In this document: positions 24,196 to 32,300 of the stretch, one piece after another
How the letters are laid out: every line of letters starts with the position of its first letter
Numbering within the stretch: position 1 is the first letter of the stretch
Assembly: GCA_016716465.1 (NCBI GenBank)
Contig: JADJWH010000006.1
Span: 1-64,000 of the forward strand
Direction of reading: 5' to 3'
Length of the DNA: 64,000 bases
Source of the DNA: Gammaproteobacteria bacterium
GTDB lineage: Bacteria; Pseudomonadota; Gammaproteobacteria; SZUA-140
Program-made: the position numbers and the translations under genes
Notes under the pieces: model-generated
Seen by the model: only the letters and a program-made list of their open reading frames with translations
Database searches by the model: none
What the model was told of the DNA's origin: nothing

Positions 24196-27054
24196 ATGAG
24201 CTGGGAGATCTTCACCTACGGCGGCGGCGAATTCCTGCGCCTGGTATTCAACGGCGTCGCCGCCATCACCGGCAACGGCGGTTATCTCACCGCGCTCAAG
24301 ATGACGGCGCTCATCGGCCTGTTGTGGGTGTTGATCGAAGGCGCCTTCCAGCAGCGCGCCATGAACCTGCAGTGGCTGTTCGGCATCATCCTCATCTACC
24401 TCGCCTTCATGGTGCCGAAGGTGGATGTCATCATCACCGATCGCATCGATCCCACCCAGTCCTCTGTGGTCTCCAATGTGCCGATGGGATTGGGCATGGC
24501 CGCCGGCACGGCGAGTCTGGTGGGCGACTGGCTGACGCACGCCTATGAGACCGTGTTCAGCCTGCCGAACGAGATGCAGTACCAGCAGAACGGTATGTTG
24601 TTCGGGCAGTATCTGGTGGAGGCCTCCACCCGTTTCGAGATCACCGACAGCCGCCTGGCCGCCAACTTCAGCGACTTCTGGCAGTCCTGCGTCTTCTACG
24701 ACATCCTGCTGGGACGCTACGGCTGGGATGACTTGTTCAATGCCTCGGATCTGTGGGCCTATATTCAGGCACACACCTCGGTCTCCCAGAGTTTCACCTA
24801 CCACGACGCGGCGAATAATCGTCTGATCCTCGGATGTCGGGACGGCGCCGGCACTCAGCTCGGCACGGACCTCAACGACGATGTCACCCGCGCCCAGCAA
24901 TACTACGGTGCAAAACTGGTCAAGGCCCCCACAGTCACCGCGGCCGTTACGAAATTCGCGGCTGCCATGCCGGTCTCCTATCAATACCTCACGGGCTTGA
25001 GCGTCAGCGCCGAGAAAATCATCCGGCAGAATGCGCTCTCGAATGCCTTGAAACGCGGCCTGAGTCAGTTCGCCGCCAGCGCCGGCGCACCCGCGGCCGC
25101 CCAGGATTTCGCACTGGCGCGGGCCGAACAGGAACGGCGCACCACCTATGCCGTCTTGGGCGAGTTGGCGGGACGCACCCTGCCGATCCTGCGCAATCTG
25201 TTCGAGGCGTTTATCTATGCGGTCTTCCCCATCGTCTTTCTTCTGGCCATGCTGCCGAGTGTGGCGAAGGTGGCGATGACGTACCTGAAGAGCCTGGTCT
25301 GGATCCAGCTGTGGGCGCCGCTCTATGCTGTACTGCACTTCGCCATGACACTCTACAGTCATTACCCGGCCATGAGCAGTCTGCTGCTGCCCGACGGCAG
25401 TACAGTGTTGTCCTTGGCTAATTACACCGGCCTTGGCCAGGTCATGAGCGATGCCGCCCTTATTGCCGGTTATCTCAGTCTCTCCATCCCAATGATCTCG
25501 TATCTGGTGGTCAACCAGGGCGGCGCCATGATGGCAAGTCTCGCCAGCCGCGTGGCCCAGAGCTACGAGGCCCCGGTAAGCAAGGCGGCCGACGAAGCCT
25601 CCGCCGGGAACATCAGCCTCGGCAATACCAGCATCGGGAACGCCAGCTGGTGGCAGCAGAATCAGAGCCCTACCTGGCGCACAGGGGTCTCGACCCTGAC
25701 CCACCCGGCAACGGGCGCGGCGTATACCACCACGCCGGAAGGCCGGTATGTCGATGTGCCGCACTCCACCCTGCCCTTCTCAGCCAGCATCAGTGATGCG
25801 ATCAAGTCCTCGGTCAACACGCAGGCAACCGAATCGCTGCAAGCGGCGCAGACTCAGTTAGCCGACTATGCAACCCTTACGTCGGCCAACTACAGCAACA
25901 TGGAACGTTTCGTCGGCCAGACAGCCACGGAGACCAGTGTGAACCTCGACTGGAACCGGTCCGACATGGCGGCGTTTCGCCGGGAATTCGGCGAGACACA
26001 GCGGCTTGCCGATGAGTTTGGTAAGAATCGGGGATACAGCGCGAGTCAAGCGGCTCAGATACTCGGGTTGGCCTCGCTGGCCGCCCAAAACCCGAAACTG
26101 CTCGACCTTGTTAGTCCAGTCGCTCTGCGTGGAGAACTGCTGCTTAGCGGCCGTAGTGACGCGCAAATAAAAGAGGACTGGCACGAGGCTGCGCGATATG
26201 TCCAGGATACCCATTTTGGCCAAAATTGGCAGGCAACCATGGATGCTGGCCATGCCACGGCCACCGGAGTCCATCAGCGAACCGGCGATGCCCTGGCGCG
26301 GGAACTTGCCGGCGGTCTGCTGGAACAGGTCAGCCACCGCCACGCCACCATTGCCACCCTGCAGGAGACTGCCGCTTGGCATGAGGCGCAGTCCCGGGTC
26401 GAAGAACAGAGCTTTGCCTTCAGCGCCGATATGGCGATGCAAGTGCGCGGTCACATGATCGGCGCCGAGAAGGGAGTCTTTGCGCGTCCCGGCAGCCTCG
26501 ATCCCAAATGGACCGACCGCGATGTGGACACCCTGTTTGCCCGCGCGGCGGCAGGCGACGCCATGGCCATGGGGGTCATCTCCCATTATGCCGAGGAATA
26601 CGGACGGCGGGAGGGTCTGGAACTTGCAGGGGTGCGGGAGACGCCAACCAGGGGCAATGTGTTGGCTAAAAACCAAACATACAAGTCCGGAGTATCAAAC
26701 AACGAGACCGGGACCGGCGGAATCCGGGACCGAGCGGCCGAATTCCAGGGTTCCGCCCGGCACGCGGCCACGCATGCCGGCGTCCCGAACGAGGCTCAGG
26801 TCCGCCAAGGATTCGCCACCATCAAAAAGGAAGTGGAAGAAGAGCGCGCCAGCAGCAGCAATATAATCAACCGCGGGGAGCGCGATGTCCGGGAATCCGG
26901 CAATACGGTGAAAACCGAAGCTGGTGGACGTACTGACCGCGACAATCAGATGCTCCTGGGCGATGCAATCACGAACGGTGTCGAGCAGTCGTTGCCCAAC
27001 GAAAAGCAGCTTGATCAGCTAAAAGACAGGTTCTTCAAGGATAAGGACGAATAG
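24196..27054 (+). CDS. traG: TraG, mating-pair stabilisation and exclusion-target protein
   Basis: 952 aa. An N-terminal region with several membrane segments (to about residue 460) carries the TraG_N domain (EIFTYGGGEFLRLVFNGVAAI, MPKVDVIITDRIDP-like). A long helical, Gln/Ala-rich C-terminal domain lies in the periplasm. Last gene of the transfer operon. In F and SXT the C-terminal part is what entry-exclusion proteins recognise; a small membrane-protein gene lies convergently 10 bp downstream. Confidence 0.92.
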   Translation: MSWEIFTYGGGEFLRLVFNGVAAITGNGGYLTALKMTALIGLLWVLIEGAFQQRAMNLQWLFGIILIYLAFMVPKVDVIITDRIDPTQSSVVSNVPMGLGMAAGTASLVGDWLTHAYETVFSLPNEMQYQQNGMLFGQYLVEASTRFEITDSRLAANFSDFWQSCVFYDILLGRYGWDDLFNASDLWAYIQAHTSVSQSFTYHDAANNRLILGCRDGAGTQLGTDLNDDVTRAQQYYGAKLVKAPTVTAAVTKFAAAMPVSYQYLTGLSVSAEKIIRQNALSNALKRGLSQFAASAGAPAAAQDFALARAEQERRTTYAVLGELAGRTLPILRNLFEAFIYAVFPIVFLLAMLPSVAKVAMTYLKSLVWIQLWAPLYAVLHFAMTLYSHYPAMSSLLLPDGSTVLSLANYTGLGQVMSDAALIAGYLSLSIPMISYLVVNQGGAMMASLASRVAQSYEAPVSKAADEASAGNISLGNTSIGNASWWQQNQSPTWRTGVSTLTHPATGAAYTTTPEGRYVDVPHSTLPFSASISDAIKSSVNTQATESLQAAQTQLADYATLTSANYSNMERFVGQTATETSVNLDWNRSDMAAFRREFGETQRLADEFGKNRGYSASQAAQILGLASLAAQNPKLLDLVSPVALRGELLLSGRSDAQIKEDWHEAARYVQDTHFGQNWQATMDAGHATATGVHQRTGDALARELAGGLLEQVSHRHATIATLQETAAWHEAQSRVEEQSFAFSADMAMQVRGHMIGAEKGVFARPGSLDPKWTDRDVDTLFARAAAGDAMAMGVISHYAEEYGRREGLELAGVRETPTRGNVLAKNQTYKSGVSNNETGTGGIRDRAAEFQGSARHAATHAGVPNEAQVRQGFATIKKEVEEERASSSNIINRGERDVRESGNTVKTEAGGRTDRDNQMLLGDAITNGVEQSLPNEKQLDQLKDRFFKDKDE

Positions 27055-27064
27055 GGTCCGGCAG

Positions 27065-27328
27065 TCAATCCCGCCACTCGTAGGGACCGATCTGCCGACG
27101 CCGCAAGTCGTCATGCAATTCTTCGAGCCATTCGTCAGACTCCCTTCTATTCGAGATCCACTCCTTGTACAACCACATTGGACCCTTTCCCTTAGTGTGG
27201 AAGATAAGTGCCAGTCCAGCAAGAAATACCACCACGCCGGACCACCAGGCAAACAGTAGACCAATGACCAGCGTAATGAGCGCGGTCACCAGGATATCGG
27301 TGATTTTCCAGACGGCAGGGGATTTCAT
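27065..27328 (-). CDS. small two-segment membrane protein, possible entry-exclusion protein
   Basis: 87 aa. Two membrane segments (about 12-28 and 31-45), then a charged cytoplasmic tail with WISNRRESDEWLEELHDDLRRR. It is convergent with traG, 10 bp away. In SXT-type elements the eex gene for the inner-membrane exclusion protein lies next to traG, so this is a positional candidate. There is no sequence evidence for exclusion, and it could be an unrelated small membrane protein. Confidence 0.6.
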   Translation of the reverse strand: MKSPAVWKITDILVTALITLVIGLLFAWWSGVVVFLAGLALIFHTKGKGPMWLYKEWISNRRESDEWLEELHDDLRRRQIGPYEWRD

Positions 27329-27417
27329 GCGTTTAAGTATTACATACGTCCTGATTGGTTACCATCACCCCTGCTTCCCGGAATACAGAGTGCGAAACAC
27401 TCGCCGACATAGGCAAC

Positions 27418-28563
27418 CTATCGAAGGATGGCGAGAACCCTAGCTACTTCGGTTGCCGCGGCTTCGATGTCCTCAGGCGTCGTAAACCGCCCGATGCCAA
27501 AACGAAAGCTTGACCGGGCCAGCTCATATCCCACACCGAGGGCAGTAAGCACATGGCTAGGTTCGGGGCTTCCGGCGGTGCAGGCCGAACCCTGGCTAAT
27601 GGCCACATCGCGAATCGCGAACAAGAATTGGTCGCCATCCACTCCGGGAAAGGCAACGGACAACAACCCGGGAAGGGAATGCATCGGATGTCCATGAACG
27701 ACCATGTCCGGGCAGCAACTCCTGAGCTTTGCGAGCAACGATTGCCGAAGCATCCGAAGGCGAGTTGTCTCCGCAGCAAGGCTCGAGGTTGCCAGTTCAC
27801 AAGCGACACCGAAACCGACGATGTTCGGTACAGCGAGTGTTCCCGGGCGGATGCCGGACTCCTGACCCCCGCCAAAGCTGATCGGTGCGAGGATGTCCGC
27901 CTTAACTTTCTCCCGAACGAACAAAGCTCCGGTGCCTTTGGGACCATATGCCTTGTGCGCGGATAGGCTGAGCAGATCAACGTTCCACTGGCCAACGTCA
28001 ATCGGTATCCTGCCGAGGGCTTGCGCGGCATCACAGTGAAACATTACACTGTGCCGGTCGCACACCTCTCCGATCCGTTCGACAGGTTGAATCGTGCCTA
28101 CCTCATTGTTCGCTGCCATGATGCTCACCAATACCGTTTCCAGCGTGATGGCATCCTCCACGGCCTGCCAGTCAACAATGCCCTGACTGTCTGGTCGCAG
28201 AAACGTCACTTTCCATCCGGCTCTCTCCAGATAGCGGAACGGTTCGATAACCGCTTTGTGCTCGATGGCCGACGTAATAATGTGCCCCGGCGAGGTACGA
28301 ATTGCCCGGCATACGCCAAGGATCGCAAGATTGTTGCTTTCGGTTGCACCGCTCGTGAAGACGATGGAATCAGGCTCCGCATCAATCGCGGCGGCGACAT
28401 GCGACCGCGCCTTTTCAACAGCGCGTGCCGCCTTGCTTCCGGCAGAATGGTGCTGATTGGATGGATTACCGCAGAACTCGGTGAAGTAAGGCTGCATCGC
28501 CTCGAACACCACCGGATCGACGGGAGTCGTCGAATTGTTGTCGAGGTAGATAGGGCTACTCAC
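27418..28563 (-). CDS. sspA: cysteine desulfurase (SspA/DndA/IscS-like)
   Basis: 381 aa, full length. The PLP lysine is in SLSAHKAYGPKG, and the persulfide cysteine loop is GSACTAGSPEPSHVL; YLDNNSTTPVDP is the N-terminal signature. It mobilises sulfur from cysteine. Here it is the last gene of the 20-kb minus-strand operon and overlaps the HNH gene (ATGA), so its likely acceptor is the PP-loop protein encoded upstream, for DNA phosphorothioation. Housekeeping IscS genes are normally beside iscU, which is absent. Confidence 0.9.
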   Translation of the reverse strand: MSSPIYLDNNSTTPVDPVVFEAMQPYFTEFCGNPSNQHHSAGSKAARAVEKARSHVAAAIDAEPDSIVFTSGATESNNLAILGVCRAIRTSPGHIITSAIEHKAVIEPFRYLERAGWKVTFLRPDSQGIVDWQAVEDAITLETVLVSIMAANNEVGTIQPVERIGEVCDRHSVMFHCDAAQALGRIPIDVGQWNVDLLSLSAHKAYGPKGTGALFVREKVKADILAPISFGGGQESGIRPGTLAVPNIVGFGVACELATSSLAAETTRLRMLRQSLLAKLRSCCPDMVVHGHPMHSLPGLLSVAFPGVDGDQFLFAIRDVAISQGSACTAGSPEPSHVLTALGVGYELARSSFRFGIGRFTTPEDIEAAATEVARVLAILR

Positions 28564-29300
28564 GACACGCCTCCATATTGCGTGTGCTTGTGCCGTGCAA
28601 CGAGGCTTTTGAGTTCTTCAATGATTAGCACAGGCCGCGCGCGGTGCAACATCCTGTGACAATTCGCGCAGACAATTGCCAAATCAGCGATCCGTGTTTT
28701 CCGTCTGAATGCTGCATCGGCAAGCGGGATGGTGTGATGGCATTCAGCGAACCTTCGTCCCACTTCGCCATAAACTTCAAGGAAATCGAACTCACACACC
28801 TCGCAGGCAAGTTGGCCCTCTCGATACCAGACCTCGTCGATCTTGGAATCGACTGCCGCTCGGTTTCTTTCCCGAAAAATATGCAGCCTCGTGAGCACGT
28901 ATCCTTCAGGAAATACACATTCTTCGCCAGTTGAGTCAGCACTATCCGCGAGATCCTCCGAGGATGCAACGGCTCGAATCGCCTCGGCCGTGCGGTGCAA
29001 CAGAGAAGAGACATCCATAAACTCCTTCCAGATGGATGCCTGCAATTGGTTGTTCTTGGATAGCCCCGGTTGGTTATGCAAAGGGTCAATGCCGAGGAGG
29101 TTCCCCAGAATCATTGAGATACCATTGGGATTTCGGAAGTTCTCGTCCCGTAACGAAGGTGGATGTATCGGGAGGCAGCTAAGGAGTTGGCTGAGCCGAA
29201 CTACTTCGTCGTGGCTAGGCGGAAGCTGCTTCCGGCCGGCGCGCAAATAGAGATCCATTGCCAGAATAACCTCTTCGCGTACCCAATCCGGATTTCTCAT
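28560..29300 (-). CDS. HNH endonuclease with ScoMcrA-like N-terminal head domain
   Basis: 246 aa from ATG 29300, preceded by GGGGAT; ATG 29321, which overlaps the stop of the preceding gene, is the alternative. N-terminal ~110 residues: RNPDWVREEVILAMDLYLRAG, LSCLPIHPPSLRDENFRNPNG. I associate this with the head domain of ScoMcrA-type nucleases (recalled, not checked). C-terminal HNH: CEVCEFDF, ECHHTIPL and CANCHRMLHR, with two CxxC zinc knuckles. A sulfur-binding or SRA domain is not visible between them. It sits inside a phosphorothioation-type operon, so a nuclease that reads the modification state is a reasonable guess. Confidence 0.75.
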   Translation of the reverse strand: MRNPDWVREEVILAMDLYLRAGRKQLPPSHDEVVRLSQLLSCLPIHPPSLRDENFRNPNGISMILGNLLGIDPLHNQPGLSKNNQLQASIWKEFMDVSSLLHRTAEAIRAVASSEDLADSADSTGEECVFPEGYVLTRLHIFRERNRAAVDSKIDEVWYREGQLACEVCEFDFLEVYGEVGRRFAECHHTIPLADAAFRRKTRIADLAIVCANCHRMLHRARPVLIIEELKSLVARHKHTQYGGVS

Positions 29301-29320
29301 GTCACTATCCCCATGTCTCA

Positions 29321-32300
29321 TCAACCGTGGGTCATTGAGTTTACGATTGCATCGACGAAGTCGGCGTCCGCCAAGGGTACCTGGGCAAAACAAAGCCCCG
29401 GAGTGCCTTCGAGTTTCGCAAGAAGGTGCCCGTGCCCAAGCAGGAATTCGGCACCGGGTTCGCCCAGGGCAATCTCGGACGTGCCTGCTGAGTCCACCTT
29501 GAGGATGAGCCGGTTGCCGAGGTTCGCCCGTAGCTGCATGGGCATCACGTTGGCATCCGGCCGCTGCGCCGCGAAGACCAGGTGGATTCCAGCGGCGCGG
29601 GCTTTTACCCCCAAGCGGCCGACGATGTTCGTCACCGCCTCCTTGTAATCATCGACCATCATCCACTCGGCGAATTCGTCGTGGACCACCCAGATGACCG
29701 GAAGGCGGTCAGCTTCACTGGATCGCTTGTTGTACTCGTCCAGGCTCGGGCAACGGGCGGCTCGTAACCTTCCGTACCGGGCGTCCATCTCCGCAACCAG
29801 TTGCTCCAGCTTGGCAATAGCCGCGTCAGGCTCGACCACGAGCGTGCCGTCCAGGTGCGGCAGGCTCTCGAACGCAAAATAGTCAACGCCCTGTTTCGGA
29901 TCGATCAGCGCGATGCGGGCCTGGCCCGGAGTGTTCGTCGCTGCAATGGCGAGGATGATGTTTTGCATCAGGACCGATTTACCGCTTCCTGTTGAACCGG
30001 CGATGAGCGTGTGCGGGGCATGGGTTTTACCGGGAGACAGAAACAGCAACTCTCCGTCGTCCTCCCTCACGCCGATGAGCAAAGAGCGGTTGCCCCAACT
30101 AGGTGCCGGTTGCCACCGCGCCCAAAGTTCCGGCGTCCGAATCACCCGTCGCTTGGGCCGTTCAATCGAAAGGCTTACCAGTCCCGGTTCGGGACGAATT
30201 GCCACGACATTCAGGCCATAGGTGGTAAGCAACTCGGATCGCTTCCGGCTGACCTGTTCGACCGTCAGGTTAGAGCTGCCCGCGAACTTGATCAGAGCAC
30301 AGTTAGGGGTAAGCGTGCTCGATACCACCTTTGCTTGAAGCTGAAACTGCTGAAGCGCGTGTTTCGTCTTGATCTCGACTGAGTGTAGCCACTCGCTGTC
30401 GTCGTTCGATTCGGCATGGGGCTGCGCACCCGACACAACACCGACGATTCCAGGATATGCCCACTTCGGACCGGGACGTGCCTGTGTCTGCTCCCCGGAT
30501 TTTGGCACCGGCATTTTCGTATCGCCGCCCGGCGTCGTGGGCGCGGGAGGAGAAACGGGGCTTCCACCTGTCCCCCTATCGGCGGTTGGAGGCTCGTCGT
30601 TGATCTCCGGTATGTGGATGTGCGGTACCTTGATCTTCGCGCAGTCCGTAGGTCGCTGGTATTCGATTTCGGACCAGACATCCTGCTGCGCGAGATTCCG
30701 CCTCAAGGTAAGTGGGTCGCGATTCTCGAAGTAGCAGCGAACCAACTCACGGAGTTCAGGACGTCCGAAGACCTCCTGGTATGCTCCCTCCAGTTCGGCC
30801 ACTGGCGCAAAGGACGAGCAGTCGCAAGGGTCATCCGGTCCCCATACAAACACATGCGAATAGCCGCGGATAGCGATTTCGCACGCGCCTTCGCGGATGG
30901 CCCGCCGCCAGTCCGCGAGGTTAATCCGGGCATTCGCCGGGAACTGGACCCCATCCAGAATCAGGTCGGACAGGCGGGCAAGCCAGAGGTCACGATCCAG
31001 CCGTTCGGGCGCGCCGAAGACGGCTTCGTTGATGCGCTTGACCGTATCCCGCAACTGCTTCTGCGATTCCTTGCGCTTCGTCGACAGCCCCGCAAGTTCG
31101 ATGTACTTCGCCTCCGACACAAGGACGGTAAGGCGAAGGGTACCTTCTTCCGTGACCTCGGGGGACAAACACAGGATGTCGGCAATCTGCTCCTCGCGCT
31201 GGCCCAGCCAGTCTGCATAGTCGTCCAAGAAGTACCATCCGTGGTAACGCCGCTGACCCAACTCGTGCCGCAGCAGGAACCGGCTGAGGACGATACCCAT
31301 CAACTCACTCGCGTTACGCCCCCGTTTTGCAGCCCGCAGCACGATGTCGCCCGATACGTCGTTGGCGTCATTGACAAATCGCTCCGCCAGCTCGCGGCAC
31401 TGCGTGTCGGACAGCCCGAGGTTCAAGGCCTTGATCCGCTGCAAGACCATCGAGATGAGCAAACCCAAGGGGGCCTTCGACGAGATGATGACGTTACGTC
31501 CCTGAGTCGTGGACTGCTTGTAGCGAATCACCCGCACGTGCAGGTTCAGTAGTTGACGGCGATCCAGAAGCTCGTCGTAGTTAACTACCCAGTTGCCCAG
31601 ATTGTGAGTCTCCTCGAAAATCCTAGCCGTGCGATTGTCCCGGAAATCCAGTTGCCGGGCGGGCAGGAGTCTCTTCCCCTCATTCTCGTCCCAATCGCCT
31701 TTGAGGAACGTGGTAAGAGCTGTCAGGAAGCTCCAGCCTTCCGCCGTTTGTACCGGGCAGCACAGGTAAACGACGGATTTCATATCGTCGATGGCAGCAG
31801 CACGGCGGCGCGACCACCGCGCCGGAACAAGCGTGTCCATCGAAACGGGCGTGGCCGTTTCTGGATACCATTCGACCTGTGAGTGACGAGCGATCACGTC
31901 CTGCGAGAACACGATGTCGTAAGGGCAGCCGTCCTTGGGATTAGGTGGCGGCGCCTGGTCAGCTATGATACAGATGCGCAGCCTGGCCATGAAATCCTGT
32001 GTCGCTTCGCTCGCGTTGAATGAGTCAACGTCCGCATCCCCCTGGCTGATGATAGCGCGGTACAGGTCACGCAGGCGGCTGGCGTCGCCGTGGCGAAGCA
32101 GTACCTGGCAGCGAACGTCGTCTTCGTCTTCGTAAAGCTGCCCAATGCGATCCACTACCGCCTGCGGCAGACGTGCCGAATCGCAGTTGTATAGCACCAC
32201 GGACATGTTGGCGTGTTCATGCGGGTGAAGCGTGAGGTAACGCTGGACCAGTTCTAGGACGCAGTTGCTTCCCGTCGTTGGATTTTCGTTCGTGTCGTCC

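Noticed and set aside
27418..28563. Housekeeping iscS/nifS
   Set aside because: No iscU, iscA or fdx nearby; the gene overlaps the HNH gene and ends a defence operon.
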